From Geosiphon pyriformis (taxonomy: Eukaryota; Glomeromycota; Glomeromycetes; Archaeosporales; Geosiphonaceae): 64,000 nt of DNA. The translations under genes and the position numbers were made by a program. This document shows, in pieces, positions 33,070 to 44,405 of the stretch. Under the pieces are notes generated by a model. That model saw nothing but the letters and a program-made list of their open reading frames with translations, did not search any database and was not told the DNA's origin. The DNA is taken from the NCBI GenBank assembly GCA_016748015.1, contig JAAOMT010000436.1:1002033-1066032 (forward strand), given 5' to 3'. Within the stretch, counting starts at the first letter, position 1; every line of letters begins with the position of its first letter.

Positions 33070-34120
33070 TTATACAAAAAATTTTATCATTTTTTTTGCA
33101 CCACACTGTGTATGCTCCAGTGCTAACACTGGCGCTCTCTGATCTGTGCTTTGAAGATCAACTAATTGCAAATATGGGCTTATCTTGAGATATAATGCCG
33201 GTGGAATGTGAACAGCTCGAAGCTGAGGTAGCAGTGGAAGAATTTTCCATAAAAACTCAGCTGACAATGAGGAAAATGATACATTAAGGTATCGCAGATT
33301 TGGAGTATTTCTTGCAATTTCCAGTATTTGCAAGTCAGTCAAATCGGAAATAAAACTTAAATCGAGACTTTGAAGCGAAGGCCATTCCCTTTTGAATAAA
33401 GCAGCATCTCTATTGCACATCCTAGATATTGAAGTTGTCAAAAAACGTCTAATCATAAAGTCTGTTATTGATTAAAAATACGTACCCCATTTCCAATTTG
33501 ATCAGTCCCCGGCATCTTTTCTGTAGCAACTCTAAAGATTTACTCGTGAAATTTGTACATCCAAAAATATTTAATTCTTGAAGATGAACACATTCAATAG
33601 TCAAGGCATCTATAGCCATGTCTGTTAGCATGTAACAATTGTATAGATTTACCCTAATAAGATTCGGAGTTTGTCGAAACAAATAACCAATAACTGAATC
33701 ACTGATTTTATCTTTGCCGTTTAAATTAGAAAGATCTAAAGCCTTGATCCAAAGACCGTAAGGGTGTGTTGAATGCCAATATGTCTTTGTGATCTGATGA
33801 ATATGAGCTTGCCTCCCTTTGAGGTCCATTCTTTTCAGTGCCTCTCCGACAAGCTTTGCCCAGTTTGAAAGTGCACGTTTCTCTTTTGTCCATGATATCA
33901 TTCGAAGTACTTCAAGAAAGGCAAAAAAGGATTTGTTCTTGGTGAACTTGACGGATCGCCAAATTATGTATTTCATGACGACTTCATGCCAACTGCTGTT
34001 GACTTGGGCACATGAGATTAGACTACTTGTGTCCTCAGTATCTTGAAAATGATCAAAGAGATGCAATAAAACTTCGCAGGGCAATGGTTTTGTTGGCATG
34101 TTCAAGGATTCGTGAGGCAA
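33070..34120 (-). CDS. F-box protein with leucine-rich-repeat-like region
   Basis: Two exons: 34,120-33,486 and 33,421-33,070, with a 64-base intron (GTACGT...TCTAG). The lengths sum to 987, encoding 328 aa. Residues ~10-55 form an F-box ('LPCEVLLHLFDHF', 'CAQVNSSWHEVVMKYIIW'). After a basic helical stretch come LRR-like repeats ('LWIKALDLSNLNG', 'PNLIRVNLYNCYMLTDMAI', 'HLQELNIFGC', 'SLQSLDLSFISDLTDLQI', 'PNLRYLNVSFSSLS'). Such proteins are substrate adaptors of SCF ubiquitin ligases: the F-box binds Skp1 and the LRRs bind a target. The target cannot be told. A second Met lies seven codons downstream and could be the start. Its start faces the RRM gene across 240 bases. Confidence 0.82.
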
Positions 34121-34360
34121 TAAATATGAAAGTCATAAAATTAAAATATTTTTGCTCAGGGCTATTTATCTTTGATCGCAGTAGAGCTTGCACACCGTGC
34201 ACTTAGATTGTACTATTATGGTAAATTACTGGGTTTTATCGCATACACTAAACTTTTTTCACATTCGCTTTTTCAGCAGAAAACTTCAACACCTAGTATA
34301 AAAACGGGAAATTGACAAATATTAATTCATGCTTTTTTAAGCCACCTTTAATAATATAAA
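34121..34360. promoter_or_regulatory. Shared divergent promoter region (F-box / RRM genes)
   Basis: 240 bases separate the start codons of two divergent genes, so both promoters must lie here. No defined element was recognised. Confidence 0.5.
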
Positions 34361-37300
34361 ATGTCAAACAGAGAAAATGATTTTGATAGTGTCGATTTAT
34401 TTTCGTCGGCTGTCACAAGCGAAGATGTCGTGGAGTTTGATGACTACAATTTGGAAGATGACGAATTTCTTGGTAATTCGGAACAAACAGGTGAGAATTT
34501 TCCTCTCTTAATAAAGGTTCAAAACAGAACTCGAACTGTTTTAATAGGTGGTTGGGAACGTGATCTGTCACTTTACATCAATAGTGGAAAGTAATACCTC
34601 CTTCAATGATGATTTTATAGCTGAGCTTAATGATGAAAGAATCATTGAGGATATTGATGAAGAATTTGACTTTGATATAGGTAAAAATTGTGATACGATG
34701 CAAGCCAAGAGTAAACGAAAATTTTCTTACCATCCCTAAACGATTTTTCATGTAGAAATGAATTATGGCCAAGAGACCACAAAACACCTTCAAGTGCTAG
34801 AAACACGTGTTAATAAAGATGAACTAAACGAGATATCCCTTAATCAGTTGAGTTCAAGCAATCCTGGAGAGCCACACCTAGAACCAGACGTTGCAATAGC
34901 ACGTGAATCCTACGAATTAAATCAACCCGGATTAAATTTTCATGCAGAGCTCATAAGTGAACACTATGATTTTCTAGAGACTTTTGAAAATGAAGATCAA
35001 GGCATTATTGAACCTTTAGAGTCAAATGGGCCTGAATCGCAATTGGATAACGAATATCATTTGGAAGATGGTGATCCTTAGAAATTTATTATGGAATCTT
35101 AGCATAATAATATAGATGGGTCGTTACTTAATCCATTTGTTCATTTGTTAGACCCTCTTGAATTGGCTACTAAAAATTCAGATCAAAATTCCAAAGGCCA
35201 AGATGAAGATTTAGATAGGCTCTTAGATCTCGAATTTGGGCCTATCAGTGAAGAGGGAAAAGGAAGTGTTTATGAAGTTGATGATGATCCTTTATTTGAG
35301 GGAGAATTAGATTTGGAATACTCGAATGAGCTATCCATAGAACACTCAACATCGGAGAAGACACTTTCTGACATACCAACCCAAAACACCTCTGTCTCAT
35401 TACCAGCGCAAGATTCGCAAACTAAATCATCTGTAGCTATAATATCAGCCATCGCAAACCCTTCATCTACAAAAAGTGATCAATTATCTGAGGCGCAATT
35501 GAGAAAAAAGGCTGTAATATCTGCACGCGCCAATTCTTCAAAAGTTGGAGGCGGTAAAATAACTCAAGTTCCCGAAATTGTGAATCCTAACATTGACGCA
35601 AAGGAAAAGTCAAGCAAAGCAATCGAATCTGAAGATGGTGAAATTAGTGGCTTGACATCTGTTGAAAAATATTCATCGTCACCAAGCAGCAAAGTTAAAA
35701 AGCCTCAGATTAGTCTATCTAAATCAACCAATAACAATCATGTGCCACAGAATCCTCAGTTGAATGCATCAATGCCTTACCACGCGTCAGCAAACAACTC
35801 GCAGATTTTCCGTGGTCGAGTTAATCGAATCACTAATAATTTCCGGAACAGTAATAAAAATATGGGTGCTCTAGGACCCAGCAGTGGTGGCATGCCGTTT
35901 CGACCTGGCTTTGGTCTTGGCATGGAAATGATTCCTGGGTATGTTTTGGTTTTGGGCAATCTTTTTCCTCACGCTAATAGTCAAATGGCAAATGTTTAAA
36001 TATATTGGCGGCTTTGTTTATTATCTTTTTTTTGGCAAAATTAAAAGCTAATTCAATCCTCGAGATCAACCTAAAAATCACCTACACTCTTGATTTGATT
36101 AACTTTTCAAAATGCTTTCGGAATTTCCTTTCATTACCCTAGAATGCCTATGGGACAAATACCTATGAGCCATAGCCAAATGATGCATCCAATGTCAGGT
36201 AAGCATATAGATTAAAATATACTTGAACCATACGATTTTTGTATAATTTTCCATCAACATTAATCCTGTCAACAATATATCATGAAAAGATATTCGTCCA
36301 ATTAGGCCAAATATTCACATCAATCCTCGCTTTGCTGGAAATATGCCCCTTCACGCTTTTCAATTTCCACCAATGATGGGACAATTTCCTGGTCCCAATG
36401 AACATATGAATGTGATGCCTTTCCAGGCGCAAATTGATTCCTTTTACCAGCAACCACTTCCTCCTATCCCTACCGGCCCAGGTAGCAATAAACCATATAT
36501 ATCAAGGGGAAATGGGTTCAATCATTCTTCGCAACGAAGACCTCAACATATCCAACAATCACGCCCACAACCTGAGCCTATAGTCTCCCCTAAAGCTGCA
36601 AAACGAAAAGACCCATCAGATGGGCATTCACAACAAGAAGCTCCAAGCTTTAAACGCGTCCCTGCTCCTGAAAAACGGAGTGTTGCCCCAGCTACCACGT
36701 CTCTAGCTTCAGCCAATACGAAGGATGATAGCCCAGTTGTTCTTATTGATGAAAAAAATAATGGAGATACTAGGAATTCAAGAGAAAATAAGGCCGATAA
36801 AAACGTTGCCCTCCCTAAAGCGAGCAGTACCACCACCACTCAAAACAGTCAAAACCTTACAATGAGCACCACAGCCTCGAACTCCTCAAGCCTTCCAATA
36901 TCGAGTGGACACCCAAAGGGCAGCATTAAAAAATCCCCACGTAATGCTGTAGCACCATATTCTTTACGGTCATCTGCCACTGATAGTTACACTGCAAGGG
37001 ATAACGCAACTCTATCACGGGAGATAACTTCTTCAGTCCCGTCTTCAAGTAATAATTCGAATAACCCAAAATCCTTTACTAAAAAGGAACCTACTAGGTT
37101 AAAGCTTCAAAATATTTCTCACTCTGTCACTCAGAAAGAGCTGCGAAAAATGGCAGATCAATTTGGAGGAGCCGTGGTAGGGATTTTGCTTAATTTTGTT
37201 TATTACAAATCCTGCATTATATCCAAGGAAAATTAATATTTTTACGTAATTCCGTGTAGTCACTTCAAATTGACCGTCAAGATTGCACAGCACTTATCGA

Positions 37301-37476
37301 TTTCAAAAACACTGATAATGCAAAACTTTTTAGAAGAATGTTTAACAGGTGCAGTTAATTCAAAAATAAACGGCTTTTTTAATTTAATTATTTACACTTG
37401 CTAAATTGATCAATATATTTCAACCTCCAGAAGCCTTCTGGCGGGCGCAAACATCGTCGTCAATTTTGCGGCCTAA
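34361..37476 (+). CDS. RNA-binding protein with C-terminal RRM and long acidic/disordered region
   Basis: Eight exons by splice sites and frame: 34,361-34,490; 34,585-34,680; 34,756-35,070; 35,116-35,938; 36,143-36,198; 36,290-37,176; 37,260-37,348; 37,431-37,476. The total is 2,442 bases, encoding 813 aa. The N-terminal third is acidic (Asp/Glu-rich). The middle is Ser/Asn-rich with Gly/Met/Pro-rich stretches ('GMPFRPGFGLGMEM', 'PMGQIPMSHSQMMHP'). A single RRM sits at the end ('LKLQNISHSVTQKELRKMAD', 'CTALIDFKNTDNAKLF', 'LLAGANIVVNFAA'). It probably binds RNA. I do not recognise an orthologue. The 45-base intron at 35,071-35,115 removes two in-frame TAG codons and is the least certain one. 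Confidence 0.75.
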
Positions 37477-37508
37477 ATTTCCAATAATTAAAACTGTTTG
37501 TCTTGTCC

Positions 37509-37564
37509 CTCCCGATGATTTTTATGTCTGCTTCCAAATGGGCTTAGACGTGTGTCATCGGGAG
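37509..37564. other. Hairpin-forming inverted repeat downstream of the RRM gene
   Basis: CTCCCGATGA (37,509-37,518) and TCATCGGGAG (37,555-37,564) are perfect 10-bp inverted arms. Inside the loop GTCT/AGAC can form a second stem. It lies 33 bases after the RRM gene stop and is G+C-rich against its surroundings. It could be a 3'-UTR structure. Confidence 0.55.
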
Positions 37565-38530
37565 AGTAAAGAATTATAAAATTTTTGGTGGGTTCTGAGT
37601 TAGGGAGAATAGGTTGGGATCAGGAAAATTAATTGGAATTCAGAAATGAACTTTTGGGGTTTCAAAAGCTTTAATAATTTCTTTTCGGACTCTTTTTCGC
37701 CCCTCACATCTCATGAGAATAGTTTCATTCAAAATAATCATCTTCAATGAAGATTGATTTGTAATATATATTTTCTGTCTCATAAATTTCAGAGAAAGAA
37801 CATTTATGTGAACATGTCTGAATTACCATTAATCCAATCAGTAATTTTACTAATCGCCCCTTCATGTTCAATTAATTTGAACTACAAATCTTAATGATAT
37901 CCTTTCCCCATTACACTTTTATCTATCATCACCCATCTACCGATGATAATTATTTTACTCGTCCTTTCAATTAAATATAAATTTAATACTGACAGGCATA
38001 TGGTGGGCACTTGGGTTAGGAAGACGAAAAATCAATTTGCAAACGGGGGCACTATTTCTTGGAGCTCCTTATTTATGGTTTTTGGACTTTATACTCGGTT
38101 AACCTTTACCCAAAATCTCGTTTTTCAACTTTATAGTCTATTCATTCATTCATTTTGATCTTCATTTAAGATTATAATTATCTTTTAAAAGTGTAATTCT
38201 CGATTTTGAGTCCCAAATCACCTTTCACATCTCTTCCCCTTCAAAGAATTATAATTTCCACCTTGTAGATCTTATCAGCTATTACCACTCTCACCAATTC
38301 CAGTACCCATGGTCAATTTTATTCATTCTTCAATACATCAGAAATGCAGTTCATGAGCTTTAAGTTTTCGCATATTTTGCACGACTCATCATTTGCACTA
38401 AAACATGATGAATGGACACATTAGTCCTTTATGACTATCTTTATTATTTATTCAATATCTCATCTGTATTGATACCAGTCAGACTATTACGGATGGATTG
38501 TAACACATCAACAATAGGCAATACTAAGCA
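37565..38530. other. Intergenic, nothing recognised
   Basis: Short ORFs only (for example 37,943-38,158) with no motif. The part nearest 38,500 could be the downstream end of the Fanzor relic, but no element end was seen. Confidence 0.5.
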
Positions 38531-38539
38531 TTGCTATGT

Positions 38540-40120
38540 AACGCCTATTACTTCCTGCATGGTCACTGTAGGACAAGGCTCCAGCAATATCCAGAAAAAG
38601 ATCCCCCGAGCGGCATTCTCATCTCTGTCTATCACAATCCCGTAATTCCGGCAGTTGTACATTTGGACCCTTCGATTCTTTGGATGTTGCCACATTGACC
38701 AAAAGTCTTGGATGTGTAAACTTCATTCTGGATAATAATACAAACCCCTAATTCCTCGGCCTTGGTGATCAGACGTTGACGAAATCGATAGTGCATCTTT
38801 CTAATTGTGTTTTTCTCATTTTTCGATTCGCCATGTCCGATATCTCAAAGGGGGGAATGACAATAGCATCAAATTTGGGAGTGAAAAATGCGACAGCCTT
38901 TCTGTGTATTTCTGTCCGCAATTTTAAGATCTTTTGATGCATGCACCCATTCGCCTTTTCTAATCTCTGGTTTTAGCTTTCTTACGTTTTGAGGAATTTA
39001 ATTTATCTTTCTTTGAGCAAAGGTCATCCATAAGTTTGCAGAGGCGAACAATACGATTGATTTCACAAGAGCCTATTTTGCCTACAACTTTTGTTGGGAA
39101 ATACTATGTAAATAGAGTGCGAATGCCAGAACCTATGGAGACTGCATGAACAGAGCCATCTGTGAAACTGTTTTTGCGTCTCATATACCCAGACAAACTT
39201 CCACTCATTAGTTTCGCAATAGTAAGTGAGCTTGTCATCACATGTGATCTTGTGTGGATTAGGCCACTTATTTTTTTAAGTTTTTTTTCGAAGTGGAGAG
39301 GCCATAGTACATGTTTATCCTAAAATAAAGAATAAAAAATGGCATAAATAATGATATAAACCAATTTAAAAAAAATTGTCAACTTTACATTGTGTCGATG
39401 TCCATATGAATATATTACTGGGGTGTGAAGTTAAGATACATAGAAGCGATTCCAAAGAAAGATGATGTGTTGATGCACCTTGTTGTCACTGTGCATTACG
39501 TTTACTAACTTCCTTTCGCGCAACCAATGCTTGATCAATCACTTCCTCTGTGATGTTGGCACGAGCTGAGCCTAAACAATCTCTTAAGAGCAAGCCAAGA
39601 CGGACGATGGCTCTGCAAAATTTTCCTTCACCCTAGATACCCGAAACATCATCAAAAAGAAGGCGTTTTTGTTGAAAAGTCATAAATTTTAACAATCCTT
39701 TTCCATAATATCATCATATTTCACAATGATGCGACGCCTTTTGCTCCATCCCACCACAGTATTAAAGGGAAATCTCGCCAAGCCCACCCATCGCTTCAAT
39801 AGCTGCTTCTGGGATTCATCTTGACTAGTAACGTGCGGTTGAGGAGGCCTTCCGTCTTCTAACGTTTGCCACGGGTTGCTACTATCTTTCCCTTGCGCTT
39901 TTTTGTTCTTGCGTTCTCTTCAGTAGCGATAAGCTCTCCTTCCCTGCATGCGGCAGATGAAGACTCTGCCGACAGCAAGAATGTCCTGGAAGAGTTTGTG
40001 CTTGTCAGAGGTCGCATCGTCGAAGAGAACCACGAGTTTTGCAGAATGGGGGGGGGAGGGAGGTCAAAGGGAAACAGGCAGAGTCAATCGCATTGGATAA
40101 TGGCAATCTCCGTGGCTCAA
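38540..40120 (-). pseudogene. Fanzor (eukaryotic TnpB homologue) relic
   Basis: Pieces in different frames of the minus strand follow TnpB/Fanzor order. 'QLLKRWVGLARFPFNTVV' (about 39,752-39,810) matches the N-terminal region. 'VSIGSGIRTLFT' (39,107-39,145) stands where RuvC-I has a D-P-G-V/I-R-T motif, so the catalytic Asp seems lost. 'KIGSCEINRIVRLCKLMDDL' and basic helices follow. 'FDAIVIPPFE' lies at 38,848-38,880, 'HYRFRQRLITKAEELGVCII' with 'NEVYTSKTFGQCGN' (38,691-38,800) covers RuvC-II and the zinc finger, and 'IVIDRDENAARGIFF' (38,595-38,632) is RuvC-III. Active Fanzors are RNA-guided DNA nucleases. This one has several stops and frame changes and is inactive. A further open minus-strand stretch upstream (40,075-40,260) may be its N-terminal extension. 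Confidence 0.75.
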
Positions 40121-40269
40121 TAATTCCAGTAGGGTCTTAAGCTCTTGGTGTTTGAAGTTGGCGCCAGAAGCGATATTGCTGCCGAGCTCGTATGTCGAGA
40201 ATCGGGCAAAAAGTTGTTGTCGCTCAAGAACCTCTATTGCTTTGACTTTGAGAACTTATCTCGTGATTT

Positions 40270-40985
40270 GAACCTGATAAGCATCACTAGCATTTTTATT
40301 TATAAGCATCATTAAGCAAATCTTATCAGTAAGTGATCACAAAAAAATCACGAAAAAATGTAACTGACGTATTTTGCATGGGAAAAAGTTTTATCGTTCG
40401 TGTATTTGAATTCATTGAATCATTTTCCCCAGAGATATCCAATAAAAAGTGTTATCGCTGCAACGAAACAAACCACCAGAAAAGGAATGTCAGTATTAAA
40501 TATTCAATGTCCAAAATTTTACTTTACCAATGATCCGAAAGTTATTCTCAAAATTGCTATGCCCACCCCATTTTGGCGACGACGCAGAAATGTGTCCCTT
40601 ATAAAAATTCATAAAAATGCACAAAAAATATACACTTGTGTAATAAATAAAGGGAATCTGTGAAAATTTTTTTTAATGTATTTTAGGATCCCAAACTTGT
40701 ATAATAGAAATTGAATAATAATATATAGAATTCGGATCTACCGAAAATTTATCACCAAATGTTTTTTCTTGAAGTTTTCATGGATCAACATGAAAAAATA
40801 GGAGTAGCGTTTGATTGAATGACGCTCGTTAAAAAATAAGAAAATAGAGCCAAAAATGGGAAAAGCTTCTCATAAAAAAAAGAAAAACGAGAACCTAGGC
40901 CTCCTATCGTCCTGTTAAGGACACATGTACTTTATAGCCCAAATATTTTTGTTGCCCCTCGATCTCAAGCTTATTCGGAGGATCA
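40270..40985. other. Intergenic, nothing recognised
   Basis: A+T-rich sequence with short unsupported ORFs (40,333-40,663) lacking motifs. It lies downstream of PacC. Confidence 0.5.
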
Positions 40986-40992
40986 ATAGTGA

Positions 40993-43516
40993 TTATGTTT
41001 CATTCATCCAGTCACGATTTTCAATCTTGACCTTGACGTCAGACTCGGATGGATTATTTGATATCGTATTGCTTATGCCAGATTTTCCAGACATATCCAT
41101 TTCCTTGTACATTTGATTGACTTTTTTGAATAACATGGCAATGAGCTGCGTGTGCTTCTGTCGAGATTCCAGACTGCTATTGAGGAGAACCTTATTGGAG
41201 GAAGATGCAAATTGCTTTGTATTTCCGTAAACAGATTTCTCTTCAAGCTTCTTGTTTGTTTGATTATCCCTCAAATCCATACCAGCAATTTTATTGGATA
41301 GAGTTTCAATAGGATCAGTTTCCTCTCGTGTAGAACCTTTAGTTGTTAATTCTTCAACCGGTGTAGAACTTTTAGTTGTTGATCCTTCAACCGGTGTAGT
41401 TTTAATAAGCATTAATCTCCTTTGACCAAAACTTGAAGCTATTGTAGGAGTTTTTAAAGGACTAGATCTAACCGTAGACGTATTATCATCATTTTCTTTG
41501 TGCGGTTTTTCATCGGAAAGATCGACAGGTCCGCGCTTGGGAATTGGTACTATGATAGGATGCTCTTCTGAGGGTGCTTTAGGAGGAGCTCCCCTCTCCG
41601 GTTGAATATAAATGCATTCAATCGGACTACCATGTTTAACAATATATTGATGCACTTGTTTGACAGGATGTAGACGCTCAGCCGGATAAACGGGTTTGGA
41701 AGACCCCAGGTAAATGGAAGATGGAACCTGAGGATTGTAGCTAGTAGGATCATAGGTCAATTTTGCTTCTGCGGGTGGGCTAAGCAAACCAGAATTGTGA
41801 TTGGGTACCAAAGTTGTGTTTGACATGGTCGGTAATGATGGAACAGCCGGATATATATTTTCAAGTAAACCATTGCGGGAAACTGGATAATTCACGAAAT
41901 CAGAGTTGCTGGAAACAACCAAATTAGATGGATTCAAGCTGGGATACAGACTATCAGAATTGGTGGTATAGGCATCAGGAGGAAGGGTTAAAGAGGCATC
42001 TGGATAGATCGAGTTGGAGGGAAGATCTATGATATCATTGAGGCCAGGTGGCAGATCACCAGCTCCTGAATCGTCATATACGTTTGGGTCTAAATATTCG
42101 CCACCACATTGGTCATTGAGAACCGCAAGAAATTGATTGAATTGTTGCAAATCTTGTTTGGTACTAATGGCTGATGGTAAGCCGAAGTTGTCATTATCAA
42201 AGATGAAATCGAGTTCGTTGAGTCTATCCGACATTTCTAAAAATATACGATATTGAACAAGGGATTTTTATTTATTTTATTTTTATTTTTCATTTTGGCA
42301 AAGTATAAAACATATATTTGTATACTATTTTAGATTTATAGGTACAGGCAAGTCTGGCTGAGCTTTAATCAGACACGAAAAGTACCTTGATCAAAGACTG
42401 GTATTACACGTTGTTTCTTCACATCCCAACATAATTCATCCAAGACCTCAACGCCCCGCTTTTTTGACATTCCATTATTTGAGATTTCGGATAACTGATT
42501 ATATCCACGTTTGTTATTTAAGGTAGGGTAGTCAGAAAACTCTTCATTGAGTCCAGGGTGGGTGGTCGGATTACATATTGCAGGAAACAAGTTTGTACGA
42601 TCATAATCGTTCAAATCATATTTTTCATGTGTTGGAGTACTGAAAGAATCAGAAGCTTGAGAATAGGGCGAATAACCTATTGAATATTAAAAATAAAAAT
42701 CAAGAAAAATAAGTTTTGAAAATATCAAGTATTTTAAAAATATATTTAATGAATTAAGCAGTACCGGGTACTGTCCGATCATAATTTGGACCATTGGATG
42801 CAACACTCTGCGGAGATAAAGGACCGGGAAGCTGAGAAGAAGCAGTGGAATCGACCGAAGAAGAACGATCGGATCTAGAATAGTGAGGTGGTGTAGGTGC
42901 TTGTAGATGATTTCGTTGCATGCGTTCATTTTTGTGGAAAGAAATTTGTGCCTGATGTTCCTCAGTATGAATTTTCTCATGTTTCTTTAAATCTTGTGGC
43001 CGCTTAAATGATTTTTTACAAGTCTAAAGTATACAAAAATATTCACATAACAGAAGCCGATTTTAGATGAAATCACATTCAGTCGGTAATTTTTAAATCG
43101 AATATAAAATACATGATAATTATCGTTTCAATTATATTAAATGATGTGGATTTGTTATAACGGAGAAGTGATATTAATTGAAAATTATTCATTGGTCTTT
43201 ATAGTTTTCAGTAAGAGGAATAAGCTAGATCTAGCTCAAAAGGGAAAGTGAGACTTGAACTTACTTCACAAGTATGTGGCTTTAGAGGAACGTGAACTCT
43301 CAAGTGACTTGTGATGTGATCCCTTTTTTGAGTGATCACTTCACATCTATCCCAGTGACATTGAAGACATAAGTTTCCGGTTGATTTACGTCCTACGTGG
43401 TCGTTGGCCAAATGGATGTATAACAGTTCAGGATCTTCAAAGGAGCGATTACATTGGTTCCAAAGACAGGTCAAGTTCTGGTTGGACTTATTGGAAGGTG
43501 GTGGGGTTAAGGACAT
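40993..43516 (-). CDS. pacC: PacC/Rim101 pH-responsive zinc-finger transcription factor
   Basis: Four exons: 43,516-43,265; 43,023-42,765; 42,676-42,386; 42,236-40,993. The total is 2,046 bases, encoding 681 aa. Three C2H2 fingers lie in residues ~16-105: '[10 protein letters not shown]...HLANDH', 'CHWDRC...HITSHLRVH' and '[21 protein letters not shown]'. The '[10 protein letters not shown]' and 'VPLKPHTC' spacers and 'KRPQDLKKH' are diagnostic of PacC/Rim101. Intron 1 splits finger 3 between its two cysteines. The long Ser/Pro-rich C-terminal part fits the region removed by processing in the family, which activates the factor at alkaline pH; cleavage sites were not identified. Start at 43,516: an upstream in-frame Met at 43,627 would add a hydrophobic stretch foreign to the family. 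Confidence 0.92.
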
Positions 43517-44312
43517 TTTAAAGACGGAGTAAAAAAAGGTTTGAGCGAATAAGAAATAAGGTATCAAAAATGGAAAGATAAGAAATAGTTGAGGGGAAGC
43601 TATCAAAAAGTTGTGAGAATGTATCAATTATTTACTTGGAGCACTTCGAGTGGTTTGCTTTTATGCAGAAAGGGTATTGTTTTAAGGTTAAAGCGGACGG
43701 GAGGAGAAAGGGTCTTTTTATAAGAAATTAAGAAGAGGTTTCGTTAAACGGTAGACGGTACGAGTGAAGCTTTAAAAGCCAAGATATGTTTTATTTGAAT
43801 AATCAAACTATGAAACGCATGACGCTCAGAAAGATAAAGTCTTGGCGGTAAAATTCCAGGTGACTTAGCGTTGCACATTTAGAATTAAATTCTCTCAATC
43901 TGGTAGGTATTTCAGGTATCCTTGGCGCATAATCTTGGTCAAAATTTCTCACAAGATTTTTCCTTCATAACGCCAAGAATGAAGAATTCTCTCTTTTGTT
44001 ATTTTTGCCATTGAATTAAAATGTTCAATTTTAATTCGGATAATAGAATGGTAGTCGCCAAGGAAACCAAGACTTGGCCTTCACGTGATTTATTTATGAA
44101 GTTTACTGTAATTTGTACCAGAATTTCTTTTTTTTTTTTTTTTTTGAATTATTTTGATTAAAAAAAAAACAACTTTAAAAATAGAGATTTGTTTGTTTTA
44201 TTATTATCATACTTTTATATTTTTTAAAAATAATTTAAAAGATTTTATAATTAAAATATTGTTGCTATTTATATATTATGTATTTTTGTATATTTAATAT
44301 AAAGAAATTCCC

Positions 44313-44349
<37 letters not shown>

Positions 44350-44350
44350 C

Positions 44351-44405
<55 letters not shown>

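Noticed and set aside
33422-33485. A 24-base intron in the F-box gene ending at AACAG
   Set aside because: It gives a stop in every joined frame. The 64-base intron ending at TCTAG keeps the frame.
35079-35102. Reassignment of TAG to glutamine in this organism
   Set aside because: TAGs at Gln-like positions occur mainly in dead elements that have TAA and TGA too. The two in the RRM gene are removed by a phase-correct GT-AG intron. Host genes here end in TAA or TGA, which is too few to infer a code change.
39866-40123. 85-codon plus-strand ORF in a more G+C-rich stretch
   Set aside because: It lies antisense to the Fanzor relic region and has no recognisable motif.
43517-43627. PacC start at the upstream Met 43,627
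   Set aside because: It would add a hydrophobic leader foreign to a nuclear factor. The Met at 43,516 directly precedes the zinc-finger region.
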